Source: Ectobius pallidus
Taxonomy: Eukaryota > Arthropoda > Insecta > Blattodea > Ectobiidae
NCBI GenBank assembly: GCA_964059195.1
Contig: CAXKWD010000014.1
Span: 2,170,001-2,234,000, forward strand
Direction: 5' to 3'
Length of the DNA stretch: 64,000 nucleotides
This document shows positions 36,886 to 49,256 of the stretch, in pieces (positions within the stretch are counted from its first letter, which is position 1; every line of letters begins with the position of its first letter). The position numbers and the translations under genes were made by a program. A model generated the notes under the pieces. It was not told the DNA's origin. It searched no databases and saw only the letters and a program-made list of their open reading frames with translations.

Positions 36886-39800
36886 CAATGATCAATACAT
36901 ACAATGAAAATATCGGTGATATGCTAATGGCAAAACATGGGTTGTAAATTTTGCTTTAATAGAAAGAATACTGTTGCCTAGCAATGAGTTTTAAAACACG
37001 AAAGTGTTGCCTAGGAATGCCATTTTAAACCCGAAACTGTTGCCTAGCAATGTCATCAAAAAGAATTGTTGCTTAGCAATGTCATTTTTAAACACAATAT
37101 TGCTACCTATTATAAACTTTTTTAAAATATACTGTTGTGTAGCAATGTCAATATCAGACACAAATATTTTACGTTTCAATGCATTTTTCATGTCGAAACT
37201 TTTTCCTTGCAATGTAATTTTTAAAGACAATTTGGCTGCCTAACAATGTAATTTTTCTATCACGAAAGGTTTGCCTAGCAATCCCAGTCTAAACCGGAAA
37301 CTGTTGCCTAGCAATTAAGTTTTAAAACAGCTGAATCTTGCTTAGCAATGACATTTTTAACATGAAACTGTAACTTAGCAATGCCATCTCCAAATACGAA
37401 ACTGTTGCCTAGCAATGTCTTCTATAAGGAAAAGTTTTTGATCCTTCAATGATCAATTCATACAATGAAAATATCGGTGATATGCTAATGTCAAAACATG
37501 GGTTGTAAATTTTACTTTAATAGAAAGAATACTGTTGCCTAGCAATTAGTTTTAAAACACGAAAGTGTTGCCTAGCAATGCCATTTTAAACCGGAAACTG
37601 TTGCCTAGCAATGTCATCGAAAAGAACTGTTGCTTAGCAATGTCATTTTTTAACACAATATTGCTACCTATTAAAAGCTTTTAAAAAAAGATACTGTTGC
37701 GTAGCAATGTCAATTTCTGACACGAAACCTTTACCTTTCAATGCATTTTTCAAAGTAGACACTTCTTCCTAGCAATGTAATTTTTAAATACAATTTGACT
37801 GCCTAACAATGTAATTTTTCTATCACGAAAGTTTTCCCTAGCCATGCTAGTCTATACCGGAAACTGTTGCCTAGCAATGAAGTTTTAAAACACCTGACTG
37901 TTGCTTAGCAATGACATTTTGAATAAGACACTGTAGCCTTGCAATGCCATCTCCAAATACGAAACTGTTGCCTAGCAATGTCATCTGTAAGGAATAGTTT
38001 TTAATCCTTCAATGATCAATAGATACAATGAAAATATCGGTGATATGCTAATGTCAAAACATGGTTTGTAAATTTTACTTTAATAGAAAGAATACTGATG
38101 CTTAGCAATGAGTTTTAAAACAAGAAAGTGTTGCCTAGCAATGCCATTTTAAACCGGAAACTGTTGCCTAGCAATGGCATCAAAAAGAACTGTTGCTTAG
38201 CAATGTAATTTTAAACACATTATTGCTACCTATTATAAACTTTTAAATAATATACTGTTGCGTAGCAATGTCAATTTCTGACACGAAACCTTTACCTTTC
38301 AATGCATTTTTCAAATTCGAAACTTCTTCCTAGCAATGTAATTTTTAAAGACAATTTGGCTACCTAACAATGTAATTTTTCTATCACGAATGTTTTGCCT
38401 AGTCATGCCAGTCTAAACCGGAAACTGTTGCCTAACAATGAAGTTTTATAACACCTGACTGTTGCTTAGCAATGACATTTTGAATAAGAAACTGTAGCTT
38501 AGCAATGCCATCTCCAAATACAAAACTGTTGCCTAGCAATGTCATCTGTAAGGAATAGTTCTTAATCCTTCAATGATCAATACATACAATGAAAATATCG
38601 GTGATATGCTAATGTCAAAACATGGGTTGTAAATTTTACTTTAATAGAAAGAATACTGCTGCCTAGCAATGAGTTTTAAAACACGAAAGTGTTGCCTGGC
38701 AATGCCATTTTAAACCAGAAACTGTTGCCTAGCAATGTCATCAAAAAGAACTGTTGCTTAGGAATGTCATCTTTAACACAATATTGCTACCTATTTAAAG
38801 CTTTTAAAAAAAGATACTGTTGCGTAGCAATGTCAATTTCTGACACGAAACCTTTACCTTTCAATGCATTTTCCAAAGTCAAAACTTCTTCCTAGCAATT
38901 TAATTTTTAAAGACAATTTGGCTGCCTATCAATGTAATTTTTCTATCACGAATGGTTTGCCTAACCATGCCAGTCTAAACCGGAAACTGTTGCCAAGCAA
39001 TGAAGTTTTAAAACACCTGACTGTTGCTTAGCAATGACATTTTGAATAAGAAACTGTAGCTTAGCAATGCCATCTCCAAATACGAAACTGTTGCCTAGCA
39101 ATGTCATCTATAAGGAATACCCTTTAATCCCTCAATGATCAATACATACAATGAAAATATCGGTGATATGCTAATGGCATAACAGGGGTTGTAAATTTTT
39201 CTTTAATAGAAAAGAATACTGTTGCCTAGCAATGAGTTTCAAAACACGAAAGTGTTGCCTAGCAATGCCATTTTAAACCGGAAACTGTTGCCTAGCAATG
39301 CCATCAAAAAGAACTGTTGATTAGCAATGTCATTTTTGAACACAATATTGCTACCTATTTAAAGCTTTTAAAAAAATATACTGTTGCGTAGCAATGTCAA
39401 TTTCTGACACGAAACCTTTACCTTTCAATGCATTTTCCAAAGTCGAAACTTCTTCCTAGCAATGTAATTTTTAAAGACAATTTGGCTGCCTATCAACGTA
39501 ATTTTTCTATCACGGATGTTTTTCCTAGCCATGCCAGTCTAAACCGGAAACTATAGCCTAGCAATGAAGTTTTAAAACACCTGACTGTTGCTTAGCAATG
39601 ACATTTAGAACAAGAAACTGTAGCTTAGCAATGCCATCTCCAAATACGAAACTGTTGCCTAGCAATGTCATCTATAAGGAATAGTTTTTAATCCTTCAAT
39701 GATCAATACATACAATGAAAATATCGGTGATATGCTAATGTCAAAACATGGGTTGTAAATTTTACTTTAATAGAAAGAATACTGCTGCCTAGCAATGAGT

Positions 39801-41946
39801 TTTAAAACACGAAAGTGTTGCCTAGCAATGCCATTTTAAACCAGAAACTGTTGCCTAGCAATGTCATCAAAAAGAACTGTTGCTTAGCAATGTCATTTTT
39901 GAACACAATATTGCTACCTATTAAAAGCTTTTAAAAAAAGATACTGTTGCGTAGCAATGTCAATTTCTGACACGAAACCTTTACCTTTCAATGCATTTTC
40001 CAAAGTGGAAACTTCTTCCTAGCAATGTAATTTTTAAAGACAAATTGACAGCCTAACAATGTAATTTTTCTATCACGAAAGTTTTCCCTAGCCATGCCAG
40101 TCTAAAAAGAAACTGTAGCCTAGCAATGAAGTTTTAAAACACCTGACTGTTGCTTAGCAATGACATTTTGAACAAGAAACTGTAGCTTAGCAATGCCATC
40201 TCCAAATACGAAACTGTTGCCTAGGAATGTCATCTACAAGGAATAGTTTTTAATCCCTCAATGATCAATACATACAATGAAAATATCGGTGATATGCTAA
40301 TGGCAAAACATGGGTTGTAAATTTTGCTTTAATAGAAAGAATACTGTTGCCTAGCAATGAGTTTTAAATCACGAAAGTGTTGCCTAGGAATGCCATTTTA
40401 AACCCGAAACTGTTGCCTAGCAATGTCATCAAAAAGAACTGTTGCTTAGCAATGTCATTTTTAAACACAATATTGCTACCTATTATAAACGTTTTTAAAA
40501 TATACTGTTGTGTAGCAATGTCAATATCAGACACAAATATTCTACGTTTCAATGCATTTTTCATGTCGAAACTTTTTCCTTGCAGTGTAATTTTTAAAGA
40601 CAATTTGGCTGCCTAACAATGTAATTTTTCTATCACGAAAGGTTTGCCTAGCAATCCCAGTCTAAACCGGAAACTGTTGCCTAGCAATTAAGTTTTAAAA
40701 CAGCTGACTCTTGCTTAGCAATGACATTTTTAACATGGAACTGTAACTTAGCAATGCCATCTCCAAATACGAAACTGTTGCCTAGCAATGTCTTCTATAA
40801 GGAAAAGTTTTTGATCCTTCAATGATCAATTCATACAATGAAAATATCGGTGATATGCTAATGTCAAAACATGGGTTGTAAATTTTACTTTAATAGAAAG
40901 AATACTGTTGCCTAGCAATGAGTTTTAAAACACGAAAGTGTTGCCTAGCAATGCCATTTTAAACCGGAAACTGTTGTCTAGCAATGTCATCAAAAAGAAC
41001 TGTTGATTAGCAATGTCATTTTTGAACACAATATTGCTACCTATTTAAAGCTTTTAAAAAAATATACTGTTGCGTAGCAATGTCAATTTCTGACACGAAA
41101 CCTTTACCTTTCAATGCATTTTCCAAAGTCAAAACTTCTTCCTAGCAATTTAATTTTTAAAGACAATTTGGCTGCCTATCAATGTAATTTTTCTATCACG
41201 AATGTTTTGCCTAACCATGCCAGTCTAAACCGGAAACTGTTGCCTAGCAATGAAGTTTTAAAACACCTGACTGTTGCTTAGCAATGACATTTTGAATAAG
41301 AAACTGTAGCTTAGCAATGCCATCTCCAAATACGAAACTGTTGCCTAGCAATGTCATCTATAAGGAACACCCTTTAATCCCTCAATGATCAATACATACA
41401 ATGAAAATATCGGTGATATGCTAATGGCATAACAGGGGTTGTAAATTTTTCTTTAATAGAAAAGAATACTGTTGCCTAGCAATGAGTTTCAAAACACGAA
41501 AGTGTTGACTAGCAATGCCATTTTAAACCGGAAACTGTTGCCTAGCAATGCCATCAAAAAGAACTGTTGATTAGCAATGTCATTTTTGAACACAATATTG
41601 CTACCTATTTAAAGCTTTTAAAAAAATATACTGTTGCGTAGCAATGTCAATTTCTGACACGAAACCTTTACCTTTCAATGCATTTTCCAAAGTCGAAACT
41701 TCTTCCTAGCAATGTAATTTTTAAAGACAATTTGGCTGCCTATCAACGTAATTTTTCTATCACGAATGTTTTTCCTAGCCATGCCAGTCTAAACCGGAAA
41801 CTATAGCCTAGCAATGAAGTTTTAAAACACCTGACTGTTGCTTAGCAATGACATTTAGAACAAGAAACTGTAGCTTAGCAATGCCATCTCCAAATACGAA
41901 ACTGTTGCCTAGCAATGTCATCTATAAGGAATACCCTTTAATCCCT
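36886..41946 (+). repeat. Mosaic block A-B-D-G'-C1/C2-G-A-B/C2-C
   Basis: Nine monomers with the most irregular order in the window. The stretch of about 2.7 kb starting near 36600 parallels that near 20200 at an offset of about 16,401 bp. Monomer C near 39160 starts as C1 but has the C2 form TATTTAAAGC near 39357. B near 40830 switches to C2 after about 40990, then takes a G' ending (CAAAACTTCTTCC near 41129). Two C-type monomers follow one another around 41380 and 41947, both with GTTGACTAGCAATG, a change not seen elsewhere. This points to local crossovers and conversion among C, B and G types. Confidence 0.72.
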
Positions 41947-44900
41947 CAATGATCAATACATACAATGAAAATATCGGTGATATGCTAATGGCATAACAGG
42001 GGTTGTAAATTTTTCTTTAATAGAAAAGAATACTGTTGCCTAGCAATGAGTTTCAAAACACGAAAGTGTTGACTAGCAATGCCATTTTAAACCGGAAACT
42101 GTTGCCTAGCAATGCCATCAAAAAGAACTGTTGATTAGCAACGTCATTTTTGAACACAATATTGCTACCTATTATAAACGTTTTTAAAATATACTGTTGT
42201 GTAGCAATGTCAATATCAGACACAAATATTTTACGTTTCAATGCATTTTTCATGTCGAAACTTTTTCCTTGCAATGTAATTTTTAAAGACAATTTGGCTG
42301 CCTAACAATGTAATTTTTCTATCACGAAAGGTTTGCCTAGCAATCCCAGTCTAAACCGGAAACTGTTGCCTAGCAATTAAGTTTTAAAACAGCTGACTCT
42401 TGCTTAGCAATGACATTGTTAACATGAAACTGTAACTTAGCAATGCCATCTCCAAATACGAAACTGTTGCCTAGCAATGTCTTCTATAAGGAAAAGTTTT
42501 TGATCCTTCAATGATCAATTCATACAATGAAAATATCGGTGATATGCTAATGTCAAAACATGGGTTGTAAATTTTACTTTAATAGAAAGAATACTGTTGC
42601 CTAGCAATTAGTTTTAAAACACGAAAGTGTTGCCTAGCAATGCCATTTTAAACCGGAAACTGTTGCCTAGCAATGTCATCAAAAAGAACTGTTGCTTAGC
42701 AATGTCATTTTTTAACACAATATTGCTACCTATTAAAAGCTTTTAAAAAAAGATACTGTTGCGTAGCAATGTCAATTTCTGACACGAAACCTTTACCTTT
42801 CAATGCATTTTTCAAAGTAGACACTTCTTCCTAGCAATGTAATTTTTAAATACAATTTGACTGCCTAACAATGTAATTTTTCTATCACGAAAGTTTTCCC
42901 TAGCCATGCTAGTCTAAACCGGAAACTGTTGCCTAGCAATGAAGTTTTAAAACACCTGACTGTTGCTTAGCAATGACATTTTGAATAAGAAACTGTAGCT
43001 TAGCAATGCCATCTCCAAATACGAAACTGTTGCCTAGCAATGTCATCTATAAGGAATACCCTTTAATCCCTCAATGATCAATACATACAATGAAAATATC
43101 GGTGATATGCTAATGGCATAACAGGGGTTGTAAATTTTTCTTTAATAGAAAAGAATACTGTTGCCTAGCAATGAGTTTTAAAACACGAAAGTGTTGCCTA
43201 GCAATGCCATTTTAAACCGGAAACTGTTGCCTAGCAATGCCATAAAAAAGAACTGTTGATTAGCAATGTCATTTTTGAACACAATATTGCTACCTATTTA
43301 AAGCTTTTAAAAAAAGATACTGTTGCGTAGCAATGTCAATTTCTGACACGAAACCTTTACCTTTCAATGCATTTTCCAAAGTCGAAACTTCTTCCTAGCA
43401 ATGTAATTTTTAAAGACAATTTGGCTGCCTATCATCGTAATTTTTCTATCACGAATGTTTTTCCTAGTCATGGCAGTCTAAACCGGAAACTGTAGCCTAG
43501 CAACGAAGTTTTAAAACACCTGACTGTTGCTTAGCAATGACATTTAGAACAAGAAACTGTAGCTTAGCAATGCAATCTCCAAATACGAAACTGTTGCCTA
43601 GCAATGTCATCTATAAGGAATAGTTTTTAATCCCTCAATGATCAATACATACAATGAAAATATCGGTGATATGCTAATGGCAAAACATGGGTTGTAAATT
43701 TTGCTTTAATGGAAAGAATACTGTTGCCTAGCAATGAGTTTTAAAACACGAAAGTGTTGCCTAGCAATGCCATTTTAAACCGCAAACTGTTGCCTAGCAA
43801 TGTCATCAAAAAGAACTGTTGCTTAGTAATGTCATTTTTAAACACAATATTGCTACCTATTATAAACTTTTAAACATATACTGTTGTGTAGCAATGTTAA
43901 TTTCAGACACCAAACTTTTACTTTTCAATGCATTTTTAAAAGTCGAAACGTTTTCCTAGCAATGTAATTTTTAAAGACAATTTGGCTGCTTAACAATGTA
44001 ATTTTTCTATGACGAAAGTTTTGCCTAGCCATGCCAGTCTAAACCGGAAACTGTTGCCTAGCAATTCAGTTTTAAAACAACTGACTCTTGCTTAGCAATG
44101 ACATTTTGAACAAGAAACTGTAGCTTAGCAATGCCATCTCCAAATACGAAACTGTTGCCTAGCAATGTCATCTATAAGGAATAGTTTTTAATCCTTCAAT
44201 GATCAATAGATACAATGAAAATATCGGTGATATGCTAATGGCAAAACATGGGTTGTAAATTTTACTTTAATAGAAAGAATACTGTTGCCTAGCAATGAGT
44301 TTTAAAACAAGAAAGTGTTGCCTAGCAATGCCATTTTAAACCAGAAATTGTTGCCTAGCAATGTCATCAAAAAGAACTGTTGCTTAGCAATGTCATTTTT
44401 GAACACAATATTGCTACCTATTAAAAGCTTTTAAAAAAGATACTGTTGCGTAGCAATGTCAATTTCTGACACGAAACCTTTACCTTTCAATGCATTTTCC
44501 AAAGTCGAAACTTCTTCCTAGCAATGTAATTTTTAAAGACAAATTGGCTGCCTATCAACGTAATTTTTCTATCACGAATGTTTTTCCTAGCCATGCCAGT
44601 CTAAACCGGAAACTGTAGCCTAGCAATGAAGTTTTAAAACACCTGACTGTTGCTTAGCAATGACATTTTGATCAAGAAACTGTAGCTTAGCAATGCCATC
44701 TCCAAATACGAAACTGTTGCCTAGCAATGTCATCTATAAGGAATAGTTCTTAATCCTTCAATGATCAATACATACAATGAAAATATCGGTGATATGCTAA
44801 TGTCAAAACATGGGTTGTAAATTTTACTTTAATAGAAAGAATACTGCTGCCTAGCAATTAGTTTTAAAACACGAAAGTGTTGCCTGGCAATGCCATTTTA

Positions 44901-45320
44901 AACCAGAAACTGTTGCCTAGCAATGTCATCAAAAAGAACTGTTGCTTAGGAATGTCATCTTTAACACAATATTGCTACCTATTTAAAGCTTTTAAAAAAA
45001 GATACTGTTGCGTAGCAATGTCAATTTCTGACACGAAACCTTTACCTTTCAATGCATTTTCCAAAGTCAAAACTTCTTCCTAGCAATTTAATTTTTAAAG
45101 ACAATTTGGCTGCCTATCAATGTAATTTTTCTATCACGAATGTTTTGCCTAACCATGCCAGTCTAAACCGGAAACTGTTGCCAAGCAATGAAGTTTAAAA
45201 ACACCTGACTGTTGCTTAGCAATGACATTTTGAATAAGAAACTGTAGCTTAGCAATGCCATCTCCAAATACGAAACTGTTGCCTAGCAATGTCATCTATA
45301 AGGAATACCCTTTAATCCCT
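41947..45320 (+). repeat. Six-monomer HOR unit C1-B-C2-E-F-G' (3,374 bp)
   Basis: A regular six-mer, standing apart from the group at 22731-36885. Its F monomer has ATAAGGAATAG (near 44172) where other F copies have ATAACGAATAG, and E carries TTTAATGGAAAG near 43704. The C1 monomer has GTTGACTAGCAATG near 42069, linking it to the mosaic block immediately upstream. The LINE site is empty. Confidence 0.83.
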
Positions 45321-48300
45321 CAATGATCAATACATACAATGAAAATATCGGTGATATGCTAATGGCATAACAGGGGTTGTAAATTTTTCTTTAATAGAAA
45401 AGAATACTGTTGCCTAGCAATGAGTTTCAAAACACGAAAGTGTTGCCTAGCAATGCCATTTTAAACCGGAAACTGTTGCCTAGCAATGCCATCAAAAAGA
45501 ACTGTTGATTAGCAACGTCATTTTTGAACACAATATTGCTACCTATTATAAACGTTTTTAAAATATACTGTTGTGTAGCAATGTCAATATCAGACACAAA
45601 TATTTTACGTTTCAATGCATTTTTCATGTCGAAACTTTTTCCTTGCAATGTAATTTTTAAAGACAATTTGGCTGCCTAACAATGTAATTTTTCTATCACG
45701 AAAGGTTTGCCTAGCAATCCCAGTCTAAACCGGAAACTGTTGCCTAGCAATTAAGTTTTAAAACAGCTGACTCTTGCTTAGCAATGACATTTTTAACATG
45801 AAACTGTAACTTAGCAATGCCATCTCCAAATACGAAACTGTTGCCTAGCAATGTCTTCTATAAGGAAAAGTTTTTGATCCTTCAATGATCAATTCATACA
45901 ATGAAAATATCGGTGATATGGTAATGTCAAAACATGGGTTGTAAATTTTACTTTAATAGAAAGAATACTGTTGCCTAGCAATTAGTTTTAAAACACGAAA
46001 GTGTTGCCTAGCAATGCCATTTTAAACCGGAAACTGTTGCCTAGCAATGTCATCAAAAAGAACTGTTGCTTAGCAATGTCATTTTTTAACACAATATTGC
46101 TACCTATTAAAAGCTTTTAAAAAAAGATACTGTTGCGTAGCAATGTCAATTTCTGACACGAAACCTTTACCTTTCAATGCATTTTTCAAAGTAGACACTT
46201 CTTCCTAGCAATGTAATTTTTAAATACAATTTGACTGCCTAACAATGTAATTTTTCTATCACGAAAGTTTTCCCTAGCCATGCTAGTCTAAACCGGAAAC
46301 TGTTGCCTAGCAATGAAGTTTTAAAACACCTGACTGTTGCTTAGCAATGACATTTTGAATAAGAAACTGTAGCTTAGCAATGCCATCTCCAAATACGAAA
46401 CTGTTGCCTAGCAATGTCATCTATAAGGAATACCCTTTAATCCCTCAATGATCAATACATACAATGAAAATATCGGTGATATGCTAATGGCATAACAGGG
46501 GTTGTAAATTTTTCTTTAATAGAAAAGAATACTGTTGCCTAGCAATGAGTTTTAAAACACGAAAGTGTTGCCTAGCAATGCCATTTTAAACCGGAAACTG
46601 TTGCCTAGCAATGCCATAAAAAAGAACTGTTGATTAGCAATGTCATTTTTGAACACAATATTGCTACCTATTTAAAGCTTTTAAAAAAAGATACTGTTGC
46701 GTAGCAATGTCAATTTCTGACACGAAACCTTTACCTTTCAATGCATTTTCCAAAGTCGAAACTTCTTCCTAGCAATGTAATTTTTAAAGACAATTTGGCT
46801 GCCTATCATCGTAATTTTTCTATCACGAATGTTTTTCCTAGTCATGGCAGTCTAAACCGGAAACTGTAGCCTAGCAACGAAGTTTTAAAACACCTGACTG
46901 TTGCTTAGCAATGACATTTTGATCAAGAAACTGTAGCTTAGCAATGCAATCTCCAAATACGAAACTGTTGCCTAGCAATGTCATCTATAAGGAATAGTTT
47001 TTAATCCCTCAATGATCAATACATACAATGAAAATATCGGTGATATGCTAATGGCAAAACATGGGTTGTAAATTTTGCTTTAATAGAAAGAATACTGTTG
47101 CCTAGCAATGAGTTTTAAAACACGAAAGTGTTGCCTAGCAATGCCATTTTAAACCGCAAACTGTTCCCTAGCAATGTCATCAAAAAGAACTGTTGCTTAG
47201 TAATGTCATTTTTAAACACAATATTGCTACCTATTATAAACTTTTAAACATATACTGTTGTGTAGCAATGTTAATTTCAGACACCAAACTTTTACTTTTC
47301 AATGCATTTTTAAAAGTCGAAACGTTTTCCTAGCAATGTAATTTTTAAAGACAATTTGGCTGCTTAACAATGTAATTTTTCTATGACGAAAGTTTTGCCT
47401 AGCCATGCCAGTCTAAACCGGAAACTGTTGCCTAGCAATTCAGTTTTAAAACAACTGACTCTTGCTTAGCAATGACATTTTGAACAAGAAACTGTAGCTT
47501 AGCAATGCCATCTCCAAATACGAAACTGTTGCCTAGCAATGTCATCTATAACGAATAGTTTTTAATCCTTCAATGATCAATAGATACAATGAAAATATCG
47601 GTGATATGCTAATGTCAAAACATGGGTTGTAAATTTTACTTTAATAGAAAGAATACTGTTGCCTAGCAATTAGTTTTAAAACACGAAAGTGTTGCCTAGC
47701 AATGCCATTTTAAACCGGAAACTGTTGCCTAGCAATGTCATCAAAAAGAACTGTTGCTTAGCAATGTCATTTTTTAACACAATATTGCTACCTATTAAAA
47801 GCTTTTAAAAAAAGATACTGTTGCGTAGCAATGTCAATTTCTGACACGAAACCTTTACCTTTCAATGCATTTTCCAAAGTCGAAACTTCTTCCTAGCAAT
47901 GTAATTTTTAAAGACAATTTGGCTGCCTATCATCGTAATTTTTCTATCACGAATGTTTTTCCTAGTCATGGCAGTCTAAACCGGAAACTGTAGCCTAGTC
48001 ACGAAGTTTTAAAACACCTGACTGTTGCTTAGCAATGACATTTAGAACAAGAAACTGTAGCTTAGCAATGCAATCTCCAAATACGAAACTGTTGCCTAGC
48101 AATGTCATCTATAAGGAATAGTTTTTAATCCCTCAATGATCAATACATACAATGAAAATATCGGTGATATGCTAATGGCAAAACATGGGTTGTAAATTTT
48201 GCTTTAATAGAAAGAATACTGTTGCCTAGCAATGAGTTTTAAAACACGAAAGTGTTGCCTAGCAATGCCATTTTAAACCGCAAACTGTTGCCTAGCAATG

Positions 48301-49256
48301 TCATCAAAAAGAACTGTTGCTTAGTAATGTCATTTTTAAACACAATATTGCTACCTATTATAAACTTTTAAACATATACTGTTGTGTAGCAATGTTAATT
48401 TCAGACACCAAACTTTTACTTTTCAATGCATTTTTAAAAGTCGAAACGTTTTCCTAGCAATGTAATTTTTAAAGACAATTTGGCTGCTTAACAATGTAAT
48501 TTTTCTATGACGAAAGTTTTGCCTAGCCATGCCAGTCTAAACCGGAAACTGTTGCCTAGCAATTCAGTTTTAAAACAACTGACTCTTGCTTAGCAATGAC
48601 ATTTTGAACAAGAAACTGTAGCTTAGCAATGCCATCTCCAAATACGAAACTGTTGCCTAGCAATGTCATCTATAACGAATAGTTTTTAATCCTTCAATGA
48701 TCAATAGATACAATGAAAATATCGGTGATATGCTAATGGCAAAACATGGGTTGTAAATTTTACTTTAATAGAAAGAATACTGTTGCCTAGCAATGAGTTT
48801 TAAAACAAGAAAGTGTTGCCTAGCAATGCCATTTTAAACCAGAAATTGTTGCCTAGCAATGTCATCAAAAAGAACTGTTGCTTAGGAATGTCATCTTTAA
48901 CACAATATTGCTACCTATTTAAAGCTTTTAAAAAAAGATACTGTTGCGTAGCAATGTCAATTTCTGACACGAAACCTTTACCTTTCAATGCATTTTCCAA
49001 AGTCAAAACTTCTTCCTAGCAATTTAATTTTTAAAGACAATTTGGCTGCCTATCAATGTAATTTTTCTATCACGAATGTTTTGCCTAACCATGCCAGTCT
49101 AAACCGGAAACTGTTGCCAAGCAATGAAGTTTTAAAACACCTGACTGTTGCTTAGCAATGACATTTTGAATAAGAAACTGTAGCTTAGCAATGCCATCTC
49201 CAAATACGAAACTGTTGCCTAGCAATGTCATCTATAAGGAATACCCTTTAATCCCT
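45321..49256 (+). repeat. Seven-monomer hybrid unit C1-B-C2-E-F/B-E-F
   Basis: A regular start is followed by an F-to-B hybrid monomer whose switch lies between 47584 and 47614, inside the conserved box. From there the sequence is that of 7567 onward, so this is the left end of the 40,017-bp repeat. An internal patch near 46915-46930 has the G-type TTTTGATCAAG within an otherwise E monomer, which looks like a short gene-conversion tract. Confidence 0.78.
47584..47614. other. Crossover junction F/B within the conserved box
   Basis: Left of this interval the sequence is F type (ATAACGAATAG, ATCAATAGATAC); from 47615 it is B type (AATGTCAAAAC and later CAATTAGTTTT). The interval itself is identical in both parents, so the exact breakpoint cannot be placed. 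It is the left boundary of the 40,017-bp repeat. Confidence 0.75.
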
